Of a stretch of DNA of 64,000 nt, positions 27,855 through 38,565 are shown piece after piece; the first letter of the stretch is position 1; each line of letters starts with the position of its first letter. The stretch spans positions 1,054,001 to 1,118,000 of the forward strand of contig NZ_CP091456.1 in assembly GCF_023611925.1 (NCBI RefSeq), given 5' to 3'. Source of the stretch: Avibacterium sp. 20-132. Its GTDB lineage: Bacteria; Pseudomonadota; Gammaproteobacteria; Enterobacterales; Pasteurellaceae. The position numbers and the translations under genes are program-made. The notes beneath the pieces were generated by a model. That model had not been told where the DNA came from. It saw nothing but the letters and a program-made list of their open reading frames with translations, and made no database searches.

Positions 27855-30335
27855 ATGAATTTAAGTCGCCGAGACTTTATGAAAACCAATGCAGCCGTTG
27901 CCGCTGCGGCGGTTGCTGGATTAACCATTCCAGTAAAAAATGTGGAAGCCACACAGGATAACAGTATCAAATGGGACAAGGGTGTTTGCCGTTTCTGTGG
28001 TACAGGCTGTGGAGTATTAATTGGTACGCAAAATGGACGTGTTGTGGCATCACAAGGGGATCCTGATGCGGAAGTAAACCGTGGATTAAACTGTATTAAA
28101 GGTTACTTCTTACCAAAAATTATGTATGGAAAAGACCGTCTAACTCAGCCAATGTTACGTATGAAAGACGGTAAATATGATAAAAATGGTGATTTCACGC
28201 CAGTAACTTGGGATACCGCTTTCAAAACGATGAAAGAAAAATTCTTGGCGGCAATGAAAGAACGTGGACCGAATGGAGTGGGAATGTTCACCTCTGGGCA
28301 AAGCACCATTTTTGAAGGTTACGCGAAAGCCAAACTTTGGAAAGCCGGTTTCCGTTCTAATAATATTGATCCAAATGCGCGTCATTGTATGGCTTCTGCG
28401 GCGGTTGCATTTTTGCGTACCTTTGGTATTGATGAGCCGATGGGTTGCTATAACGATATTGAAGAAGCGGAAGCTTTCGTGTTATGGGGTTCAAATATGG
28501 CAGAAATGCACCCAATTTTATGGTCGCGTATTTCTGATCGCCGTTTATCTAATCCTGATGTTAAAGTGGCCGTGCTTTCTACCTTTGAGCATCGTAGTTT
28601 TGAACTTGCCGATAATGGAATGGTTTTCACACCACAATCAGATTTAGTGATCTTGAACTACATCATTAATTATTTAATTCAAAATGATGCCATTAATTGG
28701 GATTTCGTTAATAAACATACTAAATTTAAACGTGGTGAAACCGATATTGGTTATGGCTTGCGTGATAGCGATCCGCGCCAGAAAGCAGCAAAAAATGCTA
28801 ATAGCGGTAAAATGTATGACAGTAACTTTGAAGAACTCAAAGCCCTTGTGTCTGAATATACCCTTGATAAAGCACACGAAATGTCAGGCGTACCAAAAGA
28901 GCAACTTGAAAGTTTGGCGCAGCTTTATGCCGATCCAAAACGCAAAATTGTTTCGTTCTGGACAATGGGCTTTAACCAACATACGCGTGGTGTGTGGGCA
29001 AACCACTTGATTTATAACATTCACTTATTAACTGGGAAAATCTCCATTCCGGGCTGTGGACCATTCTCATTAACCGGTCAGCCATCTGCTTGTGGTACCG
29101 CGCGTGAAGTAGGTACCTTTATCCACCGCTTACCCGCTGATATGGTGGTAACAAAACCTGAACATCGTGCTAAAGCAGAGAAAACGTGGAAAATTCCAGC
29201 AGGTGTGATCACCGATAAACTAGGCTATCACGCTGTGGCACAAAGCCGTGCATTAAAAGATGGCAAAATGCGTGTGTTATGGCAAATGTGTACTAACAAT
29301 ATGCAAGGTGGCCCAAATATCAATCAAGAAACTTTCCCGGGTTGGCGTAATCCTGAAAACTTTATCGTGGTTTCCGATCCCTATCCAACAGTCTCCGCAT
29401 TAGCTGCAGATTTAATGTTACCAACCGCAATGTGGGTAGAAAAAGAAGGGGCTTACGGTAATGCCGAACGCCGCACACAAGTATGGCGTCAGCAAGTGAA
29501 AGCACCGGGTGAAGCAAAATCTGACTTATGGCAATTAGTAGAATTTTCAAAATACTTCACAACGGATGAAGTCTGGCCCGCTGACATTTTAGATGCAAAT
29601 CCAGAATTTAAAGGCAAAACATTATATGAGGTGTTATACCGTAACGGTAATGTAGATAAATATTCTAATGCAGAGCTAAATGATCGCCTAAATGATGAAG
29701 CTTATGATTTTGGTTTCTACATTCAAAAAGGATTATTTGAAGAATATGCCTCTTTCGGTCGTGGACATGGGCATGATTTAGCAGATTATGATCTCTATCA
29801 TAAAGCGCGTGGTTTACGTTGGCCTGTGGTTGATGGCAAAGAAACATTGTGGCGTTATCGTGAAGGCTATGATCCTTATGTCAAAGCTGGTGAAGGCGTA
29901 GCATTCTATGGTCAGCCTGACAAACGTGCCGTGATCTTAGCGGTTCCTTATGAGCCACCAGCGGAAGTGCCTGATGAAGAATATGATTTATGGTTATCTA
30001 CGGGGCGTGTATTAGAACATTGGCATACTGGCACAATGACTCGCCGTGTTCCTGAATTACACCGTTCATTCCCGAATAACGTCGTTTGGATGCACCCAAA
30101 TGATGCGAAAAAACGGGGATTACGTCACGGTGATAAGATCAAAGTGTCTTCACGTCGCGGTGAAATTATTTCTTATGTGGATACCCGTGGACGTAATAAA
30201 TGTCCTGAAGGCTTAGTCTTTACCACTTTCTTTGATGCAGGTCAGCTTGCTAATAAACTTACGTTAGATGCAACCGATCCTATTTCTAAAGAAACGGACT
30301 TCAAAAAATGTGCCGTTAAAGTGGAAAAAGCTTAA
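27855..30335 (+). CDS. napA: periplasmic nitrate reductase catalytic subunit NapA
   Basis: It reduces nitrate to nitrite in the periplasm with a bis-MGD molybdenum cofactor. The 826-residue precursor has a twin-arginine signal (SRRDFMK, residues 4-10, hydrophobic to about 25), [4Fe-4S] ligands C45, C48, C52 and C80 (CRFCGTGC), and the molybdenum-ligating cysteine C178 in NARHCMASA. The C-terminal cofactor-binding domain is complete ([18 protein letters not shown]). GGGGGAAATGAG precedes the ATG. Neighbours napD and napGHBC complete the system. Confidence 0.97.
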   Translation: MNLSRRDFMKTNAAVAAAAVAGLTIPVKNVEATQDNSIKWDKGVCRFCGTGCGVLIGTQNGRVVASQGDPDAEVNRGLNCIKGYFLPKIMYGKDRLTQPMLRMKDGKYDKNGDFTPVTWDTAFKTMKEKFLAAMKERGPNGVGMFTSGQSTIFEGYAKAKLWKAGFRSNNIDPNARHCMASAAVAFLRTFGIDEPMGCYNDIEEAEAFVLWGSNMAEMHPILWSRISDRRLSNPDVKVAVLSTFEHRSFELADNGMVFTPQSDLVILNYIINYLIQNDAINWDFVNKHTKFKRGETDIGYGLRDSDPRQKAAKNANSGKMYDSNFEELKALVSEYTLDKAHEMSGVPKEQLESLAQLYADPKRKIVSFWTMGFNQHTRGVWANHLIYNIHLLTGKISIPGCGPFSLTGQPSACGTAREVGTFIHRLPADMVVTKPEHRAKAEKTWKIPAGVITDKLGYHAVAQSRALKDGKMRVLWQMCTNNMQGGPNINQETFPGWRNPENFIVVSDPYPTVSALAADLMLPTAMWVEKEGAYGNAERRTQVWRQQVKAPGEAKSDLWQLVEFSKYFTTDEVWPADILDANPEFKGKTLYEVLYRNGNVDKYSNAELNDRLNDEAYDFGFYIQKGLFEEYASFGRGHGHDLADYDLYHKARGLRWPVVDGKETLWRYREGYDPYVKAGEGVAFYGQPDKRAVILAVPYEPPAEVPDEEYDLWLSTGRVLEHWHTGTMTRRVPELHRSFPNNVVWMHPNDAKKRGLRHGDKIKVSSRRGEIISYVDTRGRNKCPEGLVFTTFFDAGQLANKLTLDATDPISKETDFKKCAVKVEKA

Positions 30336-30342
30336 AAAAATA

Positions 30343-30371
30343 ACCGCACTTTGATATAGCTAAAGTGCGGT
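30343..30371 (+). repeat. inverted uptake-signal pair between napA and napG
   Basis: ACCGCACTT (30343-30351) and AAGTGCGGT (30363-30371) form a perfect 9-bp stem, extendable, with an 11-base loop. It fills the only sizeable gap in the operon and ends ten bases before the napG ATG. No T run follows on the plus strand, so it is not a standard terminator in the direction of the operon. Confidence 0.9.
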
Positions 30372-30380
30372 GAAAAAACG

Positions 30381-31133
30381 ATGAAAAAATTAACCCAAAC
30401 ACCGGAACGCCGTAAATTTTTTAAAGACGCTGCTCGTACTGCGGGCGGATTAGGAGGTCTTGGCATTTTACTCGGACTTCAACAAGAGCAAAGCCTTGCA
30501 CGTCAAGGCGTGGCATTACGTCCACCGTTTGCCCTTGAAGATGAGAAAAAATTCGCCGCTGCCTGTATTCGCTGCGGACAATGTGTGCAAGCCTGTCCTT
30601 ATGAAATGTTACACCTTGCTTCCTTGCTTTCACCTATGGAAGCTGGCACACCTTACTTTATCGCACGGGAGAAACCTTGCGAAATGTGTGAAGATATTCC
30701 TTGTGCAAAAGCCTGTCCAAGTGGGGCGTTAGATTCTACACAGGATAATATTAATGACGCTCGAATGGGTTTATCGGTGTTGCTAGATCACGAAACTTGC
30801 TTAAATTGGCAAGGCTTACGCTGTGATGTGTGTTATCGCGTTTGTCCGCTTATTGACAAAGCGATCACGTTAGAAATGCAACGTAATGATCGCACGGGTA
30901 AACACGCATTATTTATCCCAACTGTGCATTCTGATGCTTGCACAGGTTGCGGAAAATGTGAAGAGGCCTGTGTACTGGACGAGGCGGCAATTAAAGTGTT
31001 ACCTCTCTCTTTAGCAAAAGGAATGTTGGGTAAACATTATCGCTTAGGTTGGCAAGAAAAAGAAAAGGCTGGGCATTCTCTTGCCCCTGAGGATATGATT
31101 TCTTTACCTGTACGCAAACCGGAGGGGCGTTAA
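30381..31133 (+). CDS. napG: quinol dehydrogenase ferredoxin subunit NapG
   Basis: A periplasmic four-cluster iron-sulfur protein that, with membrane NapH, passes quinol electrons toward NapC/NapB. The 250 residues start with a twin-arginine signal (RRKFFKD, residues 10-16) and hold four cysteine groups: [35 protein letters not shown] with an upstream C, and [11 protein letters not shown]. Its stop overlaps the napH start by one base (TAATG). The only ribosome-site candidate, GGTG, lies inside the uptake-signal stem just before it. Confidence 0.94.
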   Translation: MKKLTQTPERRKFFKDAARTAGGLGGLGILLGLQQEQSLARQGVALRPPFALEDEKKFAAACIRCGQCVQACPYEMLHLASLLSPMEAGTPYFIAREKPCEMCEDIPCAKACPSGALDSTQDNINDARMGLSVLLDHETCLNWQGLRCDVCYRVCPLIDKAITLEMQRNDRTGKHALFIPTVHSDACTGCGKCEEACVLDEAAIKVLPLSLAKGMLGKHYRLGWQEKEKAGHSLAPEDMISLPVRKPEGR

Positions 31134-31996
31134 TGGCAAATTCACCGAAATATGCAGGAAGAGAAGCAAGAGAAAAGCTTGGTTTATGGCGTGCTAATCG
31201 CTTTTTGTTTTGGCGTCGTTTAACCCAGTTAAGCATTCTCGCAATGTTTCTAAGTGGCCCTTGGCTTGGTGTGTGGATTTTGCGTGGCAATTATAGTGGG
31301 AGTCTATTTTTAGATTTAATCCCAATGAGTGATCCCCTCATTACCGCAGAAAGCCTTGCAACAGGCCATTTACCAAACTTCACAACGCTACTTGGTGCGA
31401 GTATTGTGATCGCCCTTTATGCTTTGTTAGGGAGCAAAATATTTTGTGGCTGGGTTTGCCCGTTAAACCTTGTTACCGACAGTGCAGCTTGGTTAAGACG
31501 TAAATTAGGCATTCGGCAAAATGCCAAAATCCCACGTGGATTACGCTACGGTATTTTATTGATGATTCTTATCGGCAGTGCAATGAGTGGCATTATGTTG
31601 TGGGAATGGATCAACCCAGTGAGTGCATTTGGACGTGCGTTAATTTATGGCTTTGGTGCAACAACTTGGTTAATTTTAGCGATATTTTTATTTGATTTAT
31701 TGATTGCAGAGCATGGCTGGTGTGGGCATTTATGCCCTATCGGGGCGACTTATGGCTTAATTGGTGCGAAAAGCATTGCGCGTATTAAAGTCATTGATCG
31801 CTCACGCTGTGATAATTGTATGGATTGCTACAATGTTTGCCCTGAGCCACAAGTGTTACGCAGCCCATTGCACGGCAAAAAAGATGAAAGCCTGCTCGTA
31901 CTTTCTAAAGATTGTATCAGTTGCGGACGTTGCATTGATGTTTGTGCTGAAAATGTATTTACTTTTACCACTAGATTTAATCATTCGGGGGAATAA
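31133..31996 (+). CDS. napH: quinol dehydrogenase membrane subunit NapH
   Basis: An integral membrane ferredoxin-type protein of 287 residues with four or more transmembrane helices. The family cysteine motifs CGWVCPLNL and CGHLCPIGA lie in membrane-adjacent loops, and two [4Fe-4S] motifs sit at the cytoplasmic C-terminus (CDNCMDCYNVCP and CISCGRCIDVC). It oxidises menaquinol/ubiquinol with NapG. It overlaps napG by one base and is one base from napB. Confidence 0.95.
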   Translation: MANSPKYAGREAREKLGLWRANRFLFWRRLTQLSILAMFLSGPWLGVWILRGNYSGSLFLDLIPMSDPLITAESLATGHLPNFTTLLGASIVIALYALLGSKIFCGWVCPLNLVTDSAAWLRRKLGIRQNAKIPRGLRYGILLMILIGSAMSGIMLWEWINPVSAFGRALIYGFGATTWLILAIFLFDLLIAEHGWCGHLCPIGATYGLIGAKSIARIKVIDRSRCDNCMDCYNVCPEPQVLRSPLHGKKDESLLVLSKDCISCGRCIDVCAENVFTFTTRFNHSGE

Positions 31997-31997
31997 A

Positions 31998-32429
31998 ATG
32001 ATTAAAAAAACCTTAGTAATTTTAACCGCACTTTTCGCCACCAGCGTAATGGCTGCGGAAGATAAAATTGACAACTATTTACAAGGGGCGGCAGAAGATG
32101 TGAAGCCAGCTTTCCACAATGTACCAAAACAAAGTGAGCTGCCAGCACTTAACTATGTCAATCAGCCACCAACAATTCCACATAGTGTGAAAAATTATCA
32201 AGTGACGAAAAATGTCAATCAGTGCTTAAACTGCCACAGTGTTGAAGCATCACGCATTACAGGGGCAACACGCATTAGCCCAACGCACTTTATGGATCGC
32301 CAAGGCAATATTGTCGGCGGTGAAACCTCACCAAGACGTTATTTCTGCTTGCAATGCCACGTTTCACAGTCGGATGTCGAGCCAATCGTGCCAAATGAAT
32401 TTAAACCTATGAAAGGTTACGGAGAATAA
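31998..32429 (+). CDS. napB: periplasmic diheme cytochrome c NapB
   Basis: The electron-transfer small subunit that reduces NapA. The 143-residue precursor has a cleavable signal (MIKKTLVILTALFATSVMAA) and two heme-binding motifs, CLNCH near residue 76 and CLQCH near 116. The start is the ATG at 31998, right after napH with GGGGGAA upstream; the frame is open further upstream but that part overlaps napH. An uptake signal lies within the signal peptide coding region. Confidence 0.95.
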   Translation: MIKKTLVILTALFATSVMAAEDKIDNYLQGAAEDVKPAFHNVPKQSELPALNYVNQPPTIPHSVKNYQVTKNVNQCLNCHSVEASRITGATRISPTHFMDRQGNIVGGETSPRRYFCLQCHVSQSDVEPIVPNEFKPMKGYGE

Positions 32430-32431
32430 AA

Positions 32432-33043
32432 ATGTTGAAATTGATCAAAAAGTTTTGGCATTGGTTTCGCTCACCGAGTCGTATGGCAGTCGGTGTTTTA
32501 ATCACGTTATCGTTTATTGCTGGTATTCTCTTTTGGGGAGGATTTAACACCGCTCTTGAACATACCAATACGGAAGAATTCTGTTCAAGCTGTCATATGA
32601 ATGATGTTGTACCAGAATATCGCCAATCTGTGCATTATATGAATCGCACAGGCGTGAAAGCTACTTGTGCGAACTGCCATTTACCGCACGAATTTATTCC
32701 TAAATGGGCAAGAAAAATCAAAGCAGCAACAGAAGTTTATGCACACCTTACAGGTAAAGTGGACACCAAAGAAAAATTTGAAGCTGCTCGTCTAGAAATG
32801 GCAGAACGTGAATGGGCAAGAATGAAAGCCAATAACTCACAAGAATGTCGCAACTGTCATAATTTTGAAGCAATGGATTTCACGCAACAAAAAACAGTGG
32901 CAGAGAAAATGCACGCGATGGCGATTAAAGAAGGGAAAACCTGTATTGATTGCCATAAAGGGATTGCTCACCACTTACCGAATATGAAAGACGTGAGATC
33001 AGGTTTCCTTCCAGAGAAAGCTGAAGGTAGCAAAGAACACTAA
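32432..33043 (+). CDS. napC: membrane-anchored tetraheme cytochrome c NapC
   Basis: A NapC/NirT family quinol dehydrogenase: a short cytoplasmic N-terminus, one transmembrane anchor (about residues 18-37), then a periplasmic domain with four heme motifs CSSCH, CANCH, CRNCH and CIDCH. It passes electrons from the quinol pool to NapB. It starts two bases after napB, is 203 residues long, and is the last gene of the operon before a strong terminator. Confidence 0.96.
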   Translation: MLKLIKKFWHWFRSPSRMAVGVLITLSFIAGILFWGGFNTALEHTNTEEFCSSCHMNDVVPEYRQSVHYMNRTGVKATCANCHLPHEFIPKWARKIKAATEVYAHLTGKVDTKEKFEAARLEMAEREWARMKANNSQECRNCHNFEAMDFTQQKTVAEKMHAMAIKEGKTCIDCHKGIAHHLPNMKDVRSGFLPEKAEGSKEH

Positions 33044-33091
33044 TTTTTCCTCAGCGAAAAAGATATTTGGTTGAATTGGTATCAATAAACG

Positions 33092-33122
33092 AAAAAGCCC
33101 TGTATAATAGCAGGGCTTTTAT
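33092..33122 (+). terminator. nap operon terminator
   Basis: AAAGCCCTG/CAGGGCTTT, a nine-base-pair stem with an eight-base loop, is followed by a T-rich stretch, about 50 bp after napC. Confidence 0.9.
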
Positions 33123-33224
33123 TTTCCCGTTGGCGTGCGGCTATCAAAAATGATCTTTGGTAAGAGATTAAGTGCGGTCTTTTTTTGAGATGATTTTTGC
33201 TAGTCGCAATTGGGAAAAGTAGTA

Positions 33225-33284
33225 AAATCAACTGGTTAGATAAAAGGTTGATTTACGAAAAGCATTTCACGCGGAATATTCCGC
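33225..33284 (+). promoter_or_regulatory. pnp leader hairpins
   Basis: Two successive inverted repeats lie in the 90 bp before pnp: AAATCAAC/GTTGATTT (33225-33254) and the perfect palindrome GCGGAATATTCCGC (33271-33284), whose right half forms part of a near-match uptake signal. In E. coli the pnp leader folds into a stem that RNase III cuts so PNPase can control its own mRNA. An equivalent role here is inferred. Confidence 0.45.
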
Positions 33285-33315
33285 ACTTATTTCATTTAAT
33301 TGAAAGGAAAATATT

Positions 33316-35451
33316 GTGAATCCAATTGTTAAACAATTTAAATATGGTCAGCACACGGTAACCTTAGAAACCGGTGCAATTGCCCGTCAAGCCACGGCAG
33401 CAGTGATGGCGAGTATGGACGATACCAGCGTTTTCGTTACTGTGGTAGCGAAAAAAGAGGTTAAAGAAGGACAAGATTTCTTCCCATTAACGGTAAATTA
33501 TCAAGAGCGTACTTATGCAGCGGGACGTATTCCAGGAGGATTTTTCAAACGTGAAGGCCGTCCATCAGAAGGCGAAACCTTAATTGCTCGTTTAATCGAT
33601 CGTCCAATTCGTCCATTATTCCCTGAAGGCTTTTTCAACGAAATTCAAATCGTGGCAACCGTGGTTTCGGTAAATCCACAAATTAGCCCTGATTTAGTCG
33701 CGATGATAGGGGCTTCTGCGGCACTTACTCTTTCAGGCGTGCCATTTAACGGACCAATTGGTGCGGCGCGCGTTGGTTTTATTGATGGTCAATTTGTTTT
33801 AAACCCAACCACGAGCGAACAAAAACAAAGCCGTTTAGACTTAGTGGTAGCAGGCACTGATAAAGCCGTATTAATGGTGGAATCGGAAGCGGATATTTTA
33901 ACCGAAGAACAAATGTTAGCCGCAGTGGTGTTCGGTCATCAACAGCAACAAGTGGTGATTGAAGCGATTAAAGAATTTGCTCAAGAAGCAGGTAAACCTC
34001 GTTGGGATTGGCAGCCTCCAGCACCAGATACCGCGTTGATTGATAAAGTGAAAGCATTAGCCGAAAGCCGTTTAGGCGATGCTTATCGTATTACCGAAAA
34101 ACAATCACGTTATGAGCAAATTGATGCGATTAAAGCAGATGTTGTGAGCCAACTCACAGCGGAAGATGAAAGCATCAGCGAAGGAAAAATTGTTGATATT
34201 ATTACCGCACTTGAAAGTCAAATCGTTCGTTCACGCATTTTAAATGGTGAGCCTCGTATTGACGGTCGTACCGTGGATACGGTGCGTGCGCTGGATATTT
34301 GTACCGGTGTATTACCACGTACACATGGTTCAGCGATTTTCACTCGTGGTGAAACTCAAGCGTTGGCAGTGGCAACCTTAGGTACAGAGCGTGATGCACA
34401 AATTATTGATGAATTAACCGGTGAAAAAACCGATCATTTCTTATTCCACTACAACTTCCCGCCATATTCTGTGGGTGAAACGGGTATGATCGGCTCACCA
34501 AAACGTCGTGAGATTGGTCACGGTCGCTTGGCAAAACGTGGGGTGGCTGCGGTAATGCCTAGTTTGAGCGAATTCCCCTATGTTGTTCGTGTTGTTTCTG
34601 AAATTACCGAATCAAATGGTTCTTCATCAATGGCTTCAGTATGTGGTGCATCATTAGCTTTAATGGATGCAGGTGTACCAATTAAAGCGGCGGTTGCGGG
34701 TATTGCAATGGGCTTAGTGAAAGAAGACGAAAAATTTGTCGTGCTTTCTGATATTTTAGGTGATGAAGATCACTTAGGTGATATGGACTTTAAAGTTGCA
34801 GGGACACGCGAAGGGGTAACTGCACTGCAAATGGATATCAAAATTGAAGGAATTACGCCTGAAATTATGCAAATTGCGCTTAATCAAGCGAAAGGGGCAA
34901 GAATGCACATTCTTGGTGTAATGGAACAAGCCATTCCCGCACCGCGTGAAGATATTTCAGATTTTGCACCGCGTATTCACACGATGAAAATCGATCCGAA
35001 GAAAATTAAAGATGTGATCGGTAAAGGTGGCGCTGTGATCCGCTCATTAACGGAAGAAACGGGTACCTCGATTGATATTGATGATGACGGTACAGTGAAA
35101 ATCGCAGCCGTGGATAATAATGCGGTGAAAGAAGTAATGGCTCGCATTGAAGATATCACTGCGGAAGTGGAAGCAGGTGCAATCTATCAAGGTAAAGTAA
35201 CTCGCCTTGCTGATTTCGGTGCATTTGTTTCATTAGTAGGCAATAAAGAAGGCTTAGTTCACATTTCACAAATTGCTGATGAACGTGTAGAGAAAGTAAG
35301 TGATTACTTGACTGTTGGTCAGGAAGTGAGCGTGAAAGTGGTTGAAATTGATCGTCAAGGTCGTATCCGTTTAACGATGAAAGATATTGCTCCAAAACAA
35401 GAAACAAGCCAATCAGAAGAGATTGTGCTTGACGTGAGCGAGCAAGAATAA
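33316..35451 (+). CDS. pnp: polynucleotide phosphorylase (PNPase)
   Basis: A 3'-5' phosphorolytic exoribonuclease and core degradosome enzyme. The 711 residues hold two RNase PH-like halves, a KH domain ([20 protein letters not shown], about 559-578) and an S1 domain ([18 protein letters not shown], about 620-690). The start is GTG at 33316 with AAAGGAAA upstream. An uptake signal lies near 34205. It is followed by nlpI and deaD as in enterobacteria, but rpsO is not upstream. Confidence 0.97.
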   Translation: MNPIVKQFKYGQHTVTLETGAIARQATAAVMASMDDTSVFVTVVAKKEVKEGQDFFPLTVNYQERTYAAGRIPGGFFKREGRPSEGETLIARLIDRPIRPLFPEGFFNEIQIVATVVSVNPQISPDLVAMIGASAALTLSGVPFNGPIGAARVGFIDGQFVLNPTTSEQKQSRLDLVVAGTDKAVLMVESEADILTEEQMLAAVVFGHQQQQVVIEAIKEFAQEAGKPRWDWQPPAPDTALIDKVKALAESRLGDAYRITEKQSRYEQIDAIKADVVSQLTAEDESISEGKIVDIITALESQIVRSRILNGEPRIDGRTVDTVRALDICTGVLPRTHGSAIFTRGETQALAVATLGTERDAQIIDELTGEKTDHFLFHYNFPPYSVGETGMIGSPKRREIGHGRLAKRGVAAVMPSLSEFPYVVRVVSEITESNGSSSMASVCGASLALMDAGVPIKAAVAGIAMGLVKEDEKFVVLSDILGDEDHLGDMDFKVAGTREGVTALQMDIKIEGITPEIMQIALNQAKGARMHILGVMEQAIPAPREDISDFAPRIHTMKIDPKKIKDVIGKGGAVIRSLTEETGTSIDIDDDGTVKIAAVDNNAVKEVMARIEDITAEVEAGAIYQGKVTRLADFGAFVSLVGNKEGLVHISQIADERVEKVSDYLTVGQEVSVKVVEIDRQGRIRLTMKDIAPKQETSQSEEIVLDVSEQE

Positions 35452-35459
35452 CAAACTCT

Positions 35460-35486
35460 GCTCCCTACTTGTTAGGGAGCTATTTT
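35460..35486 (+). terminator. terminator after pnp
   Basis: A perfect seven-base-pair stem GCTCCCT/AGGGAGC is followed by TATTTT, nine bases after the pnp stop. It would at least attenuate read-through into nlpI. Confidence 0.8.
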
Positions 35487-35552
35487 CCTTAATGGAAAAC
35501 TGGCTGACATTGTCAGTCAGGCATACTTAAGCTAAAAAACTAAGGCTAAACA

Positions 35553-36452
35553 ATGATGCAATGTAATTGGCGTATAAAATCTTTCAGGTTGTTTTCAATC
35601 TGGTGTTTTACGTTGTTACTTGTCGGCTGTGTAGATTCGCAACCATTTATGGCAAAAAATAAATTGCTCATTGCGACGCAGACACCAAATGGCCATCTTG
35701 AGCAAGAAATTATGATTGCTCGGATTAGCCAAGTATTACAAATTGGCGGAATGGATAAAAAAGATCGTGCTTCCTTACATTTTGAGCGAGGCGTGCTGTA
35801 TGACGCTCTTGGTCTTTGGGGATTAGCACGTTATGACTTTTTGCAGTCTTTAATTTTTCAGCCAAAAAATGCCGCACTTTATGATTATTTAGGCGTCTAT
35901 CAGCTTATTAATGAAAATTATGATGAGGCTTTAGAAGCGTTTAATGTGGCATTGGAATTTAATCCAAAAGATGAATATAGCTTATTCAATCGAGGTTTAG
36001 GTTTTTATTATATAGCGCGTTACCCACTTGCACAGCAGGACTTTTTGCAGTTTTATCAACAAGATCAAAGCGATGCTTACCGTGCATTATGGTTATACCT
36101 CAATGAACTAGAAATCAATCCTAAAAAGGCTAAACAGCAGTTAGCACAACAAGCCCCTGCACTCTCGCAAAAGCAGTGGGGCAGTTATATTGTGCAATAT
36201 TATTTAGGTCAGTTATCGCTTGCAGAGCTACAACAGCAAGGGAGAGAATTTGCTGAAACGCAAAAAATCCCTTATGCCGAAGTATTGACCGAAACCTATT
36301 TTTATCTAGCAAAACAACAACTCAATTTGGGTCAAAAAGAAAAAGCAGAAAATCTGTTTAAACTGACCATAGCGAATCAGGTGTATAACTTTGTTGAGTA
36401 TCGTTTTGCAGTGCTTGAATTGGCGAAATTAAAACGTCAGCAAGCAAAATAA
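35553..36452 (+). CDS. nlpI: lipoprotein NlpI, TPR repeat
   Basis: An outer membrane lipoprotein of 299 residues. The signal peptide ends in the lipobox LLVGC near residues 22-26. TPR repeats follow (HFERGVLYDALGLWGLARYDF, AALYDYLGVYQLINENYDEALEAFNVALEFNPKDEYSLFNRGLGFYYIARY as consecutive helices). In E. coli NlpI scaffolds peptidoglycan hydrolases and the Prc protease. The pnp-nlpI-deaD order is conserved. Two adjacent ATGs allow alternative starts. Confidence 0.92.
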   Translation: MMQCNWRIKSFRLFSIWCFTLLLVGCVDSQPFMAKNKLLIATQTPNGHLEQEIMIARISQVLQIGGMDKKDRASLHFERGVLYDALGLWGLARYDFLQSLIFQPKNAALYDYLGVYQLINENYDEALEAFNVALEFNPKDEYSLFNRGLGFYYIARYPLAQQDFLQFYQQDQSDAYRALWLYLNELEINPKKAKQQLAQQAPALSQKQWGSYIVQYYLGQLSLAELQQQGREFAETQKIPYAEVLTETYFYLAKQQLNLGQKEKAENLFKLTIANQVYNFVEYRFAVLELAKLKRQQAK

Positions 36453-36593
36453 GCTAGGTATTTACCTAGATTTGGTGTTGTAAAACGTAAAAATTTTCAA
36501 CAATGTTATCCGCAAAGCTGCTATCTATTAGTAACACCTCGGCTTTGCCAAACTGAAAGTAATTGAGCTTTCCTTTTATATTCGAGTATTTTA

Positions 36594-38390
36594 ATGACTG
36601 AAACAAACATCACTTTTAATGATTTAGGACTTCCTGAATTTATCCTTAATGCTGTAACAGATATGGGATTTGAATCCCCTTCACCAATCCAACAGGCTTG
36701 TATCCCTCACCTTTTGGCGGGTGATGATGTGCTGGGAATGGCACAAACAGGGAGTGGAAAAACCGCTGCTTTTTCTCTCCCACTCTTAGCTCAAATTGAG
36801 CCAAATAAAAAAATGCCACAAATGTTAGTGATGGCACCAACCCGCGAGCTTGCTATTCAAGTGGCAGATGCTTGTGAGCAATTTATGAAATATGCCAAAG
36901 GCATCAATATTGTTACCCTTTACGGTGGACAACGTTATGACATTCAATTGCGCGCCTTAAAACAAGGGGCACAAGTGGTGGTGGGGACACCGGGGCGTAT
37001 TTTAGATCACCTTAGACGTAACACCCTCGATCTTTCTGAGTTAAAAGCCATTGTTTTAGATGAAGCAGATGAAATGTTACGTATGGGCTTTATTGACGAT
37101 GTGGAAACAGTAATGGCAGCACTGCCAGAGAAGCATCAAACAGCCTTATTTTCGGCAACAATGCCCGAACCTATTCGCCGTATTACGAAACGCTTTATGC
37201 ACGAGCCAAAAGAGGTGAAAATTCAATCTACACAACGCACCGCACCGGATATTACACAGAGCTGTTGGTATGTTCGCGGATTTCGTAAAAACGAGGCATT
37301 ATTACGTTTTCTTGAAGTGGAAGAATTTGATGCGGCGATTATCTTTGCACGTACTAAAACTGCCACCCTTGATATTACTGAGTTACTGGAAAAACACGGC
37401 TTCCGTGCCGCTGCATTAAATGGGGATATGACGCAACAATTGCGTGAGCAAACCCTTGAACGTTTACGTAGCGGAAGCTTAGATATTTTAGTTGCAACTG
37501 ATGTTGCTGCGCGTGGTCTGGATGTTGAGCGTATTAGTTTAGTGGTAAATTATGATATTCCTCTTGATGCAGAAAGTTATGTTCACCGTATTGGGCGAAC
37601 TGGTCGTGCAGGACGCGCAGGGCGAGCTTTACTTTTTGTTGAACCAAGAGAAAACCGCTTGTTAAAAAATATTGAACGCTTAACCAAAAAGCCAATTGAA
37701 GAAGTGGAAATTCCAAACCACGAAGCATTACAGGCTTGCCGTCGTAAAAAATTTGTGGCACAAATTACCAAACAGCTAGAGCATCACGATCTAGAACAAT
37801 ATCGTAGCTTATTAGAAGATCTATTCACCGCTGATCAAGATCAGGAAGATATTGCTGCTGCAATGCTAATGCTATTACAAGGTAAACAAAAATTAATTCT
37901 CCCACCAGATCCTGTATTTGATAAACATACCCCAAGGGAGCGTAGCCGCCGTGAGAATCCACGTTCAGCTGAACGCCGTGGCTATGGTAATCCGCAGCCG
38001 ATGGATTTATACCGCATTGAAGTTGGACGTTTAGATGGTGTTGAAGTGCGTCATATTGTTGGTGCCATTGCCAATGAAGGGGATATTAACAGCCGTTATA
38101 TTGGGCATATCAAACTTTACGATAGTCATTCCACCATTGAATTACCACAAGGAATGCCGAAAGAATTGCTCAATCATTTCGCGAAAACTCGTGTAATGAA
38201 CAAACCAATGCAAATGTCTTTCCTTGGTGAAGTGAAAGGGGGCGAGGGGAAAGGAAAAGGCTTTTCTGGAAAAGGCAAAAGTCGCGCTGATGAGCGTTTT
38301 GCCCGCGGCAAAGGTGAACGCAAATTTAAAGAAAAAAATCACCGCACTTTTGATGAAGGCGGTTTTAAATCTCGTTCAAGAAAAAGATAA
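36594..38390 (+). CDS. deaD: DEAD-box RNA helicase CsdA/DeaD
   Basis: A cold-related ATP-dependent RNA helicase for ribosome assembly and mRNA decay. The 598 residues contain the Q motif ([13 protein letters not shown]), Walker A AQTGSGKT near 55, DEAD near 157, SAT near 188, and [13 protein letters not shown] near 331. They are followed by the CsdA/DbpA-type RNA-binding domain ([21 protein letters not shown]) and a basic glycine-lysine-rich tail ([13 protein letters not shown]). The last codons contain an uptake signal. A strong terminator follows. Confidence 0.96.
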   Translation: MTETNITFNDLGLPEFILNAVTDMGFESPSPIQQACIPHLLAGDDVLGMAQTGSGKTAAFSLPLLAQIEPNKKMPQMLVMAPTRELAIQVADACEQFMKYAKGINIVTLYGGQRYDIQLRALKQGAQVVVGTPGRILDHLRRNTLDLSELKAIVLDEADEMLRMGFIDDVETVMAALPEKHQTALFSATMPEPIRRITKRFMHEPKEVKIQSTQRTAPDITQSCWYVRGFRKNEALLRFLEVEEFDAAIIFARTKTATLDITELLEKHGFRAAALNGDMTQQLREQTLERLRSGSLDILVATDVAARGLDVERISLVVNYDIPLDAESYVHRIGRTGRAGRAGRALLFVEPRENRLLKNIERLTKKPIEEVEIPNHEALQACRRKKFVAQITKQLEHHDLEQYRSLLEDLFTADQDQEDIAAAMLMLLQGKQKLILPPDPVFDKHTPRERSRRENPRSAERRGYGNPQPMDLYRIEVGRLDGVEVRHIVGAIANEGDINSRYIGHIKLYDSHSTIELPQGMPKELLNHFAKTRVMNKPMQMSFLGEVKGGEGKGKGFSGKGKSRADERFARGKGERKFKEKNHRTFDEGGFKSRSRKR

Positions 38391-38402
38391 TTTTAGTTGT
38401 TG

Positions 38403-38432
38403 AAAATAGCCCCTTGGGGCTATTTTTTATTT
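38403..38432 (+). terminator. terminator after deaD
   Basis: AAAATAGCCCC/GGGGCTATTTT forms an 11-bp stem with only a two-base loop (functionally a larger loop) and is followed by a T-rich run. Confidence 0.9.
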
Positions 38433-38565
38433 TTATAGTAAAATATAAGACGGTACATTTTCCGTAAAGCGGGAACTTGCACATAAATTTGTTTGTATAA
38501 AAACCAAAATTCACTAAAAAATCCCCGCACTTTAGTGTGATAAGGGCGGAGGATTTCCGCTTAAT

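Noticed and set aside
31761..31997. In-frame upstream extension of napB
   Set aside because: It overlaps napH in another frame, while the ATG at 31998 has a good ribosome site and begins a proper signal peptide.
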